NCBI GenBank assembly: GCA_016217595.1
Contig: JACRHS010000032.1
Coordinates: 124,001 to 188,000, forward strand
DNA from: Opitutia bacterium
GTDB lineage: Bacteria > Verrucomicrobiota > Verrucomicrobiia > Opitutales > Opitutaceae
Length of the DNA: 64,000 bases
Direction of reading: 5' to 3'
The translations under genes were made by a program, and so were the position numbers. A model generated the notes under the pieces. The model worked only from the letters and a program-made list of their open reading frames with translations, was not told the DNA's origin and made no database searches. Numbering within the stretch: the first letter of the stretch is position 1; each line of letters starts with the position of its first letter. Shown piece by piece: positions 1 through 8,900 of the stretch.

Positions 1-14
1 CTAGCAAATAACAT

Positions 15-51
15 GAGGCCGGGGCGATGGCGCCCCGGCCTCTTAATTTTT
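15..51 (+). terminator. Rho-independent terminator
   Basis: A perfect 12-bp inverted repeat (15-26 with 31-42, arm GAGGCCGGGGCG) with a 4-base loop is followed by a T-rich tail (43-51). It most likely ends a gene lying left of the window. It also insulates the sigma factor operon that follows. Confidence 0.85.
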
Positions 52-159
52 AGGCGGGGCGAGGCGGGGGAGTCTTGGCGTCGCTTTTTTCGGCGGGGGC
101 GATAGACAAATTCGCCGGTGGGTGTCGCTTCATGGCAAACGCACCCAAACCAACCTCTC

Positions 160-660
160 ATGGAGGACACTCCCGATCATGCAAATTGGCGGCAATGGTT
201 CGATCACTACGGGCCCCGGTTGCTCTTATGTGCCCGGCAATGGACCCGCTCGCTGGCCGATGCCGAGGATGTCGTGCAGGAGGCGTTCGTTCGGTTTTGG
301 AAACACCAGCGCGAGTTGGAGGGCGAACCGTTGGCGCTCCTGCTCACTTCGGTGCGCCGCTCGGCCTGCGATCTGGCCCGACGCGAAACGCGCCGGGTTG
401 CCCGCGAGCAACATGCCATCGAGGGTGATGCCGATTTGTTTCAACCCCTGCCCGAAGGCGACGACCGGCGGCGGGAAATCGAGGCGGCGTTACACCGCCT
501 TCCGCCGGAGCAGCGCGAGGTGCTCGTGCTCAAAATCTGGGGAGAACTCACTTTCGAGCAGATTGCCGGACAATTGGAAATTTCGGCCAACACGGCGGCC
601 TCGCGTTATCGCTACGCCCTGGCCGCGTTGCGCAAAGAGCTGACGGTTCCTGTGCCATGA
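160..660 (+). CDS. ECF-family RNA polymerase sigma factor
   Basis: Sigma-70 family factor of about 166 aa, the usual ECF size. Region 2 is visible around residues 15-55 (DAEDVVQEAFVRFW motif). Region 4 lies near the C-terminus (RLPPEQREVLVLKIWGEL, then a helix-turn-helix FEQIAGQLEISANTAASR). It should direct core polymerase to a small stress or envelope regulon. I chose ATG 160; an in-frame GTG at 118 would add 14 residues, and neither start has a clear Shine-Dalgarno. The stop overlaps the next start as ATGA, so the membrane protein that follows is translationally coupled and is the likely anti-sigma partner. Confidence 0.9.
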   Translation: MEDTPDHANWRQWFDHYGPRLLLCARQWTRSLADAEDVVQEAFVRFWKHQRELEGEPLALLLTSVRRSACDLARRETRRVAREQHAIEGDADLFQPLPEGDDRRREIEAALHRLPPEQREVLVLKIWGELTFEQIAGQLEISANTAASRYRYALAALRKELTVPVP

Positions 661-1139
661 ACGACGAATTCACCGATCTCGAAGCTGAGTTGCAGTCCCT
701 TCGTCCGCGGGCACCGGTGCGCGAATTGCACCGCCGACTGGCGACGGAGCTCGATGGGGCATCGCCCGCCATCGCGTTGACCCCACGCAAAACGGGCTGG
801 CGCTGGCGGTTGGTGCTGTGGCCCGCGGCGGCTGCACTGGTCGTCGCGCTCACGGTCAGTGCCGTGTGGTCCCGCCGCGGGAGCGAAGTGGCGTCTGCCG
901 TGGTTTTGGACCCTGCGACTGCGACCCCGTCGGAGGTCTATAAACCGGTTTCGGCGGAGAATCTCCTGTTCGAGGCACACGATGAAGGCGTGGTGACGTT
1001 GTCCGACGGCATGCCAGGCTGGCGCGTGCGCGAACGTTCGCTCGATACCTTCATCTGGCAAAACCCGCGTACCAAGGCCTCGCTGCGCTGGACCGTGCCG
1101 CGCGAGGAGGTGCTCGTCGTGCCCCTCGCAGTTTTTTGA
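657..1139 (+). CDS. Putative membrane anti-sigma factor
   Basis: 160 aa. A cytoplasmic N-terminus of about 50 residues is followed by one membrane segment (about residues 51-71, rich in A, V and L) and a C-terminal domain of about 90 residues outside the membrane. No HxxxCxxC zinc anti-sigma motif is visible, so the family is not recognised. The role is inferred from topology and from the 4-base overlap with the sigma factor. The outer domain has a WRVRERSLDTFIW stretch, perhaps the part that senses a signal. Confidence is good that the gene is real and moderate on function. Confidence 0.6.
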   Translation: MNDEFTDLEAELQSLRPRAPVRELHRRLATELDGASPAIALTPRKTGWRWRLVLWPAAAALVVALTVSAVWSRRGSEVASAVVLDPATATPSEVYKPVSAENLLFEAHDEGVVTLSDGMPGWRVRERSLDTFIWQNPRTKASLRWTVPREEVLVVPLAVF

Positions 1140-1205
1140 GCCGGGCGACGTCGAAATCATTTTGGTCTAATCAACATCACGAAACATCAACCGAGGACCT
1201 CTCCC

Positions 1206-2132
1206 ATGCGTATTCCCATTCGTTGTCTCTTGTCCGTTTTCGGTGCGGCGACATTTGCCTTCGCTGCTCCTGCCCAGCAATCCGCCCCTCCCGCGCCGCA
1301 GCCGCCGCCGTCCGCCGAGCGCCCGCCGCAGCCTCAGCCCAAAGAACGCGTCACATTCTTGGGTGTTACTGTGCAACCGGTGCCACCGGCTCTGGCGGCG
1401 CAGCTGGGATTGGCGGTCGATGTCGGTCTGGTGGTGGAACACATCGTGCCGGAAACCCCCGCCGCGGCGGCGCTCCAGCCACATGATGTCCTTCTGAAAT
1501 GCGACGACCAGATGCTGATCGAGCCACGGCAGCTGGCCGTACTGGTGCGCAATCACCAGGAGGGCGACGAGGTCGTGTTCAGCCTGATCCGCGGCGGCAA
1601 GGCGCAGACCGCGAAAGTGAAACTCGTGAAACGCGAGATGCCGAAACACCTGCCGGGCCACTTCCGCCCCGAGATACCCCAGCTCTTCGAGGAACGCCAA
1701 CGCGCGCTCCGCACCTGGCCGCAACGCATGTCCGAAGCGCGGTTGATCGGCCCGCATGAGGGCGGTGGCACGATGTCGATCCGTAGCGCCGGCGGCTCCA
1801 ATACCGGTCTCGGGACACTCCGCCACGGGAACAGCGTGATCATGAACTCCGATGAGGCCGGCTCGCTAGAGCTCAAGTTCGAGGACGGGAAGCGTTTCCT
1901 CACGGCGAAAGACAAACAGGGCACGGTCCAATTTTCCGGCCCGATCAACACGCCCGAGGAGCGCAAGGCGATCCCGGAGCAGGTGCGTCCGCGGCTGGAG
2001 CGAATGATGAATCTGCGCGGCGCCAATTTTTCGACCGCAGGCGAGGGGCGTGCATTGCCGCCCCTGCCGGAAGGTCAGCGGCTCCCCGCGGCTGGAGAAG
2101 CCGGTCGCATGGGCCCGCCGCCGGCGTTTTGA
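1206..2132 (+). CDS. Secreted PDZ-domain protein
   Basis: 308 aa. An N-terminal signal peptide (about 1-24, ending AFAAPAQQ) is followed by a Pro-rich linker (25-48) and a PDZ domain (about 50-145: FLGVTVQPV, then GLVVEHIVPETPAAAALQPHDVLL). The C-terminal half is unassigned and Pro/Gly-rich near the end. PDZ domains of this type bind C-terminal peptides of misfolded envelope proteins, as in DegS or RseP signalling, but no protease domain is present here. It lies 66 bp after the putative anti-sigma gene with a GAGG ribosome site, so it may belong to the same envelope-stress unit. That link is inference. Confidence 0.75.
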   Translation: MRIPIRCLLSVFGAATFAFAAPAQQSAPPAPQPPPSAERPPQPQPKERVTFLGVTVQPVPPALAAQLGLAVDVGLVVEHIVPETPAAAALQPHDVLLKCDDQMLIEPRQLAVLVRNHQEGDEVVFSLIRGGKAQTAKVKLVKREMPKHLPGHFRPEIPQLFEERQRALRTWPQRMSEARLIGPHEGGGTMSIRSAGGSNTGLGTLRHGNSVIMNSDEAGSLELKFEDGKRFLTAKDKQGTVQFSGPINTPEERKAIPEQVRPRLERMMNLRGANFSTAGEGRALPPLPEGQRLPAAGEAGRMGPPPAF

Positions 2133-2174
2133 TGTTGGGCCGTGCTGGCGCTGACGGTGGTCGGCGGCGGACAG

Positions 2175-2978
2175 TTACTGTTTGCCGCCGATAATCCGGC
2201 CGAGCCCGCCGAGTACAGAGCCTTCCTCGCGTCCGCCGCCGCCGGTTTGCGGCGCGGCGGCGTAGATGCGGCCGGCAAGCCGGGAGAACGGCAGCGATTG
2301 CAGCCACACGCGACCCGGCCCGCGCAGGGTGGCGAAGAACAAGCCTTCGCCGCCGAAAAGCGCAGTCTTCACGCTGCCCACGTATTGAATGTCGAACTCG
2401 ACGCTCGGTTGAAATGCGACCACGCAGCCGGTGTCGACACGCAGCGTTTCGCCCGGCGCCAGCGTGCGTTCGTAGAGCGTGCCGCCGGCGTGGAGGAACA
2501 TCCACCCGTCGCCCTGCAGGCGTTGCAGGATGAAGCCCTCGCCGCCGAACAACCCGGCGCCGAAGCGGCGTTGCAACGCGATGCCGATGCTCACGCCCTT
2601 GGCGGCGCAGAGGAACGTCTCTTTCTGGGCGAGCAATTCGCCGCCGAGTTCCGCGAGATTGACAGCGACGATCTTGCCGGGAAACGGCGCGCCGAAAGCC
2701 ACGCGGCGTTTGCCGCCGCCCTGGTTTTGAAACACCGTCATGAAGAGCGATTCGCCGACGAGCAGCCGCTTGCCGGCGCCGAGCAGCGCACCGAAGACAC
2801 CGCCCTGTGCGCTTTGCGCCGAACCGTCGCCAAAGATCGTCTCCAGCGCGATCCCGTCGTCCATGAACATCATGCCGCCGGCTTCGGCCACGACCGCTTC
2901 CTGCGGATCGAGCTCGATCTCGACGAACTGGAGATCGTCGCCGTGGATTTTGTAGTCGATGACGTGCATGGGATTCAT
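2175..2978 (-). CDS. AIM24/TIGR00266 family protein
   Basis: 267 aa Gly-rich all-beta protein of the AIM24 (DUF124, TIGR00266) family. Recognisable features are the opening [25 protein letters not shown] strand, the central [13 protein letters not shown] and the [19 protein letters not shown] segment near the C-terminus. The family is widespread in bacteria and has a mitochondrial relative; its biochemical role is unknown. It ends 42 bp from the PDZ gene (convergent) and starts 25 bp after a small membrane gene on the same strand. A second ATG four codons in (2966) is an alternative start. Confidence 0.85.
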   Translation of the reverse strand: MNPMHVIDYKIHGDDLQFVEIELDPQEAVVAEAGGMMFMDDGIALETIFGDGSAQSAQGGVFGALLGAGKRLLVGESLFMTVFQNQGGGKRRVAFGAPFPGKIVAVNLAELGGELLAQKETFLCAAKGVSIGIALQRRFGAGLFGGEGFILQRLQGDGWMFLHAGGTLYERTLAPGETLRVDTGCVVAFQPSVEFDIQYVGSVKTALFGGEGLFFATLRGPGRVWLQSLPFSRLAGRIYAAAPQTGGGGREEGSVLGGLGRIIGGKQ

Positions 2979-3003
2979 GGCGGGAAGAAAATTTTAACTG
3001 CGA

Positions 3004-3234
3004 TCAGGCGGCGAAGGGCAGCGCAGCGGCGCGGCGGTTTTCCACGCAGGTGCCGGTGAGGCGCGGTTGCCACGGAGCGCGGGTGGGGGCGTAGGCTTTT
3101 ACGCTGAGCAGCACCAGCCATGCGGCGGTGGTAAAGGCGAAGAGCGGTAGCGCCAGGCGGTCGAAGGAGATTCCGAGTACAAACGCGGCGAGAGAGAGGC
3201 CGGCGGTGGTGGCGAGGATCGAGATAAGTTTCAT
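3004..3234 (-). CDS. Small two-helix membrane protein
   Basis: 76 aa with two hydrophobic helices (about 5-22 and 28-48) and a polar Arg-containing tail. An AAGGA ribosome site lies just before the ATG, which supports the gene. No family is recognised. It sits between the symporter and the AIM24 gene in the same orientation, so it could be part of their transcript. Confidence 0.55.
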   Translation of the reverse strand: MKLISILATTAGLSLAAFVLGISFDRLALPLFAFTTAAWLVLLSVKAYAPTRAPWQPRLTGTCVENRRAAALPFAA

Positions 3235-3320
3235 GACTTTCCTTGGGTTGATGGCAGGAAAACCCTGCCGTTTCCGGAAAGTTGCAGGAAATGTACGCCC
3301 CGGCGTGGCCAGGGGTGGCT

Positions 3321-4640
3321 CTATGTGGCGCGGGTATCGGCGCGCCGCGTTTGCGTGTCTACCACGACGGTGGTTACGAGATCGGAGCCGACGTTTACCA
3401 TCGTCCGCGTCATGTCGAGCAACCGGTCGACGCCGATGATGATGCCGATGCCCTCGGCCGGAATGTTGAATTCGAAGAGCAGTCCGGCGATCAACGGCAG
3501 CGAGCCGCCGGGGATGCCGGCCACCGCCACCGCGCTGAGCACGGAGAGCAGTAGCAGCACGATTTGTTGCGCAAATGAAAGGTGCACGCCGAAGACCTGC
3601 GCCACGAAGAGCACGACGCAGCCCTCGTAGAGCGCGGTGCCGCTCATGTTCATCGTGGTGCCGAGCGGCAGCACGAAGCCGGCGACGCTGGGCTGGAGTT
3701 TCAGGGTGTCGCGCGCGCAGTCGAGCGCGGCGGGCAGCGTGGCGTTGCTCGAACTGGTGGAGAACGCCGTCACCAGCACGCCCTTGGTGTCGCGGAAAAA
3801 CTGCCGGGGCGAGCGACCGGCGAGGAACCGCAGCCAGAGCGACATCGTGCCGAAGAGGTGCAGCAACAGCACGGCGCCGCAGCCCAGCACGAAGAGCCCG
3901 AGCGTCGCCACAATGCCGAGACCGACCTTGACGATCACGCTGTAGATCATCGCCGGCACGGCGTAGGGCGCGAGGCGCAGCGCGAAGTGCACGATGCCGG
4001 TCATGAGCTCGCTCACCAGTTCCAGCGATTCCTGGAGCCGGCGGCGTTTCTCCTCGCCGAGTTGTGTGCCCACGGCGCCGACGAGGATGGCGAACAGGAT
4101 CAGCGGCAGCACATCGCCGATGGCGGTGTTGGTGTGGCCCACGACGGCCCCGAAAAGATTTTTCGGCATGAACATCTCGACAATCACCGCCGGCGTCATC
4201 GCGGGCGAGGCGGCGTGGGTGGCGATCTGCTTCTGCGCGGCGCCGCCGTACTCGGCGAGCAGGCGGTCCTTGGTGGCGGTGTCGAGCTGGTTGCCCGGCT
4301 GAAGGGTGTTCATCATCAGCAGGCCGAGGCCGACGCCGATGGCCATGTTGCAGAAAAAGAGGGTGAACGTGCGGCCGGCGAGCGGGCCGAGGCGGTCGAG
4401 CCGGCCGAGCTGCACCACACCGGTGGCGAGCGACGAGAACACCAGCGGGATGACGACGAAAAACAGCATCCGCAGGAACACCTGGCCGAAGGGGTCGAAC
4501 ACGTTGGTCGCGACCCGTTGCATGAAGGTCAGCGACTCGGGCCAGACCTGGCCGAGGGCGAGCGTGGCGACACCGGCCAGCACGCCGATCACGAGGCCGC
4601 GCAGGATGCGGTTGGCGAGAGGTGAGGGGGAACTTGCCAT
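3321..4640 (-). CDS. Dicarboxylate/amino acid:cation symporter (DAACS)
   Basis: 439 aa integral membrane protein of the GltP/DctA family. Visible hallmarks are the serine-rich re-entrant loop VTAFSTSSSNATLPA, the LPLGTTMNMSGTALYEG motif of helix 7, and the SIGSAGIPG-equivalent AVAVAGIPGGSLPLIA of hairpin 2. Near the end the VDRLLDMTRTMVNVGSD motif marks the substrate site of helix 8. It should import C4-dicarboxylates or acidic amino acids with Na+ or H+. I chose ATG 4640 because it begins a normal N-terminus ahead of the first helix. A longer reading frame extends to 4730 but looks non-coding. Confidence 0.92.
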   Translation of the reverse strand: MASSPSPLANRILRGLVIGVLAGVATLALGQVWPESLTFMQRVATNVFDPFGQVFLRMLFFVVIPLVFSSLATGVVQLGRLDRLGPLAGRTFTLFFCNMAIGVGLGLLMMNTLQPGNQLDTATKDRLLAEYGGAAQKQIATHAASPAMTPAVIVEMFMPKNLFGAVVGHTNTAIGDVLPLILFAILVGAVGTQLGEEKRRRLQESLELVSELMTGIVHFALRLAPYAVPAMIYSVIVKVGLGIVATLGLFVLGCGAVLLLHLFGTMSLWLRFLAGRSPRQFFRDTKGVLVTAFSTSSSNATLPAALDCARDTLKLQPSVAGFVLPLGTTMNMSGTALYEGCVVLFVAQVFGVHLSFAQQIVLLLLSVLSAVAVAGIPGGSLPLIAGLLFEFNIPAEGIGIIIGVDRLLDMTRTMVNVGSDLVTTVVVDTQTRRADTRAT

Positions 4641-4765
4641 GCGGTTAATTGGCCGCGGACAGTGGGCTGGGCCGGCAAAGGTGTCGAATCGGAAACACGC
4701 ATGGCCGTAGTCACCGCCATTGACATGCACCGAGGATTCGGCCCTTTTCGGCGCGCTTTCGCCCG

Positions 4766-5329
4766 ATGAAGTATTTTTGGATCATGCGCCGCCTGCACGG
4801 CTGGGGAGTTTCCCGACAGAAACTCCGTGGCGGGTTTCTGCATTCCAAGCTGGGCGACCGCATCTTGGAGCGCGAACTCTGGTTTCCCACACGCGAGAGT
4901 CTGGCGCGGGCATGGCTGGTCGGCATGACGGTGACGGTGATACCCTTTCTTCCTGCTCAGACGCTGATAGCGTGCGCCATCGGCTTTTTATTTCGGGCCA
5001 ATCTGCCGGTGTGTTTCGCGCTGCAATATCTCTCGAATCCGGCGACAGCGGTCGTGCAATTACCGGCGTGCTATCTGATCGGGCGGTTGCTGGTCGGTGC
5101 CTCGCTGAGCGAGACCTGGCAGCAAATTCGTCTGCATCCGGGCGATGCGTTGATCTCGGGGCAGGCTATCTGGTCGCTCTATCTGGGGGCGATCGTGCTC
5201 GGGCCATTGCTTGGCGGCCTCGGCTATGGGTTGACGCACCTGATCTGGCGGGAAGAACCGCGGCCAGCAGGTGCCCCGACGAAGGTGTTAAAGGCTGAAG
5301 AATCCGACAAATCGTCCCGCGAGGGCTGA
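4766..5329 (+). CDS. DUF2062 membrane protein
   Basis: 187 aa with a DUF2062-type core. A basic N-terminus (about 1-45) is followed by the PFLPAQTLIACAIGFLFRANLP segment, then the YLSNPATAVVQLPACYLIGRLL segment and a last helix (about 135-160). The Pro in the first helix and the NP motif are typical of the family, whose function is unknown. The C-terminus is charged and probably cytoplasmic. It is divergent from the symporter and ends 5 bp from the convergent membrane gene. Confidence 0.8.
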   Translation: MKYFWIMRRLHGWGVSRQKLRGGFLHSKLGDRILERELWFPTRESLARAWLVGMTVTVIPFLPAQTLIACAIGFLFRANLPVCFALQYLSNPATAVVQLPACYLIGRLLVGASLSETWQQIRLHPGDALISGQAIWSLYLGAIVLGPLLGGLGYGLTHLIWREEPRPAGAPTKVLKAEESDKSSREG

Positions 5330-5334
5330 TCCCG

Positions 5335-5838
5335 CTATTCCGCGAGCGCCGCTTCGACCAAACCGCGGCGCCGGTAATAATAGAGCGCCATGCCGCCTTG
5401 GTAGAGCAGGGTGAGGCTGGCAAATAGGGCGCACGAGAGGCGGTTGGCCATCCGGGCAAATTCGTCAAACGTGTAGCCGAGATCGCGCAATGCCTGTTCC
5501 AAGTCTGGCGTGATCATCACGCGCAGTGGAGCCGGATCGAAGAACGTCAGCCGCCAGATCACGTAGAAAAACACCACCGTGATCAGATGCACCTGACTCC
5601 CCACGAGCCAGCTGATGCCTCGAATTTCGCCTGCGCGCAGCAAACCGGAACCGTGCAACTCGGCGGCGCCGGCGGAAGCCACCAGCAACCCAACCATCGC
5701 GCCGGGCAGATCTTTCGCCAGCGCGGAGAGCATGGCAAACGCCGCCGCCACCGCCAGCACCAGAATGCCGTCGGTGCGACTGATCCGCAGCACGCGGGCG
5801 AGCGTTTCAGCGGGAAGCAGCGGTGGTGTTTTGGACAT
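5335..5838 (-). CDS. Hypothetical membrane protein
   Basis: 167 aa from ATG 5838. Four hydrophobic segments are visible: about 25-45 (GILVLAVAAAFAMLSAL), 48-62, 80-100 (HLITVVFFYVIWRLTFF) and 137-157 (ALFASLTLLYQGGMALYYY), with a charged loop between the last two. No family is recognised. It is divergent from the helicase gene with 87 bp between the starts. A much longer open frame continues to 8214 antisense to the helicase, but only this part reads like protein. Confidence 0.6.
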   Translation of the reverse strand: MSKTPPLLPAETLARVLRISRTDGILVLAVAAAFAMLSALAKDLPGAMVGLLVASAGAAELHGSGLLRAGEIRGISWLVGSQVHLITVVFFYVIWRLTFFDPAPLRVMITPDLEQALRDLGYTFDEFARMANRLSCALFASLTLLYQGGMALYYYRRRGLVEAALAE

Positions 5839-5925
5839 ACGGAACGAAACGAAAAATCCGAGTGACGTAACGGCAGGAGTCGCTCTGATTCTCCGCTTTG
5901 CCGAGAATGACAACCTAAAAGCACA

Positions 5926-8900
5926 GTGCCGCCGAGACCCAAACCGTTTCACTTTCGCCTGGATTTTCCGCCGGAGCTGCCGATCAGCACCCGGGCGGAG
6001 GAGATTGTCGCGGCCATCCAGCAGCATCAGGTCGTCATCATTGCGGGCGAAACCGGTTCCGGCAAAACCACGCAGATTCCGAAAATGTGTCTGGCGGCGG
6101 GGTGCGGCACGCAAGGCCGCATCGCCTGCACCCAGCCGCGCCGCGTGGCCGCGCTCTCCATCTCGCGCCGCGTGGCGGAGGAGCTCAGCGTCGAGTGGGG
6201 TCGCGAGGTCGGTTGCAAGGTGCGGTTCAGCGACCAGACGTCGCCCGCCACCGTCATCAAATTTCTCACCGACGGCATGCTGCTCGCCGAGGTGCAGGGC
6301 GATCCGCAACTGCGCGCGTACGACACCATCATCATCGACGAGGCGCACGAACGCTCGCTCAACATCGACTTCCTGCTCGGCCATCTGCGCACCCTGCGGT
6401 TTCTGCGCCCCGAGCTGAAAATCGTCATCACCTCCGCCACCATCGACACGCAGGCGTTCAGCACGGCCTTCGACGGCGCGCCGGTTCTCGAAGTGTCGGG
6501 GCGCGCGTTTCCCGTCGAGGTCGTGTACGCGCCGCTCGACGAGCTCGGCAGCGATGCGGCGGAGGACGACGAACCCGACGCGCGCGCCGAGGCGTTGCAC
6601 TATGTCGACGGCGCGGTCGGCGCAGTGGAGCGCATCGTGCGCGAGAGCTCCGATGGCGACGTGCTCGTGTTCATGCCCAGCGAGCGCGACATCCGCGAAA
6701 CAAGCGACTTGCTCGACGGCCACCCCGGGCTGCGGTCGGCGCGTTTCGAGATCGTGCCGCTTTTCGGCCGGCTCTCCAACGCCGAGCAGCAGCGCGTCTT
6801 CGCGCCGTCGCAGCGGAGAAAAATCATCGTCGCGACCAACATCGCCGAGACGTCGCTCACCATCCCGGGCATCCGCTACGTGGTCGACACCGGACTCGCG
6901 CGGCTCAGCCGGTACTCGCCGCAGGCGCGCACGCGGCGGCTGCCGATCGAGGCTGTCGCGCAATCGAGCGCCGATCAGCGCAAGGGCCGCGCCGGGCGCG
7001 TCGCGGCGGGCGTGTGCATCCGGCTTTACGGCGAGAAGGATTACCTGGAGCGCCCGCGTTTCACGCAGCCGGAAATTCAGCGCGCCAATCTCGCCGACGT
7101 CATCTTGCGTCTGAAGGCGTTTGGTCTCGGCGATATCGAGCGCTTCCCGTTCATCAACCCGCCCGCGCCGAAGGCGATTCGCGCCGGTTACGCGTTGCTG
7201 GAGGAGCTCGGCGCCTTGGAGCAACCCGCCAACGAAGCCGAGGCGGCATCGCGCGCGCTGACGCCCATCGGCCGCGAGCTGGCGCGGCTGCCGGTCGATC
7301 CCACCGTGGGCCGGGTGATCCTCCAGGCGCGCGAGGAAAAATGTCTGCGCGAAGTGCTGGCGATCGCCGCCGGGCTTTCGATTCAAGACCCGCGCGAACG
7401 TCCGCTCGACAAGCAGGCCGCGGCCGACGCCGCGCACCGGCGTTTCGCGCATCCCGATTCGGATTTCCTCACGTTGCTCAACGTCTGGGACGCCTACCAC
7501 GACGAGTTCGAGACGATGTCGCAGGGCAAGCTGCGCCGTTTCTGCCACGACCATTTTCTGAGCTACGTGCGCATGCGCGAGTGGCGCGACATCCATGCGC
7601 AGCTGCTCGACGTGGCGCGCGACCGCGACGATTTCCGGATGAGCTCGGCGTTCGGCGGCCTCAAAGCCGTCGACGCGAAGACGACCGCGTTTGGCACTCC
7701 CGCCTTCCGCGCGATCCACCGCAGCATTCTCGCGGGATTGTTGGGCAACATCGCCTGCTACGACGAGGAGGCGCGCCTCTACAAAGCGACCAACGACCGC
7801 AAGGTATCGCTGTTTCCCGGCTCGGTGCTGTTCGCGCGCGATGACGCCAAGAAGAGCCGCCCCGACCCGGCGCAGCGAAGCGCGCCGAAGAAGGAGACGA
7901 AGAGCCCGCGCTGGATCATGGTGTCGGAGGTGGTGGAAACGTCGCGGGTGTTTGCGCGCACCTGCGCCCGGCTCGATCCGCAATGGGCGCTCGATCTCGG
8001 TGCGCATCTCCTGCGGGTGAGCCACAGCGAACCGTTCTGGCACGCCGAGTCGGGCCGCGTGTTGGTGAAGCGCCGCACCCGCCTGTACGGGCTGGAAATC
8101 GACGTGCGCTCCGTCGGCTACGGGCAGATCGATCCGGCGGCGGCCACGGAGATTTTTATCCGCGAAGGACTGCTCGGCGACACCGTCTCGTGGCCGTTGC
8201 GTTGCCTCGCGCACAACCGGCAGGTGCGGGAAAAAATCGAGTTCGTGCTCACGCGCACGCGCGACAGCGGCTATCTCAATCTCAACGAGGCGATCTACCG
8301 GTTCTACGCCGCGCGTTTGATGCCCGATGCCCGAGATCCGAAAGCGGAGGTCGAAGCCCAGAAGTCGGATGCTCCGTTACCCACGGGGGTCTCGAGCGTG
8401 GCGGACCTGGTGAAGCTCGTGCGTTCGCGACAGGCCGCCGAGCCGCGCTTCCTGATGTTTGAGCCGGAGGATCTGCGCGATACCGAGACGCTGGTGCACG
8501 ACACCGCGGCGTTTCCCGAGGCGCTGCCGGTCGAGAACCGCGTGCTCTCGCTCGCCTACGCGTACAAGCCCGGCCAGGTCGACGATGGCGCGTCGCTCGA
8601 AGTGCACGTGCGCGATGTCGCGGCGCTCACGCCGGCCGCGCTCGACTGGGCGGTGCCGGGGCACATGGCGGAGAAGGTGGAACACTATTTGCGCGCGTTG
8701 CCGAAGGAGCTGCGGCGGGCGTTCGTGCCGCTGGCGGAAACGGCGGCGGGGGTCACGCGTGCCGTGGAGCAGTTGTCGCGGTTGCGCGGCCGGCAGGCGA
8801 CGCTGCTTGCGCTGATGAGCGAACACTTGCGCGAGCGCTTCGGCATACATTTCGATCCGGCGGTGTGGGCCGACAAGCCGTTGCCCGATCACCTGCGCGT

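Noticed and set aside
5839..8214. Open minus-strand frame of more than 700 codons antisense to hrpA
   Set aside because: It is a shadow of the hrpA codon bias: composition is almost only R, A, E, D and H with no domain. Only the last 167 codons (5335-5838), outside hrpA, read as protein.
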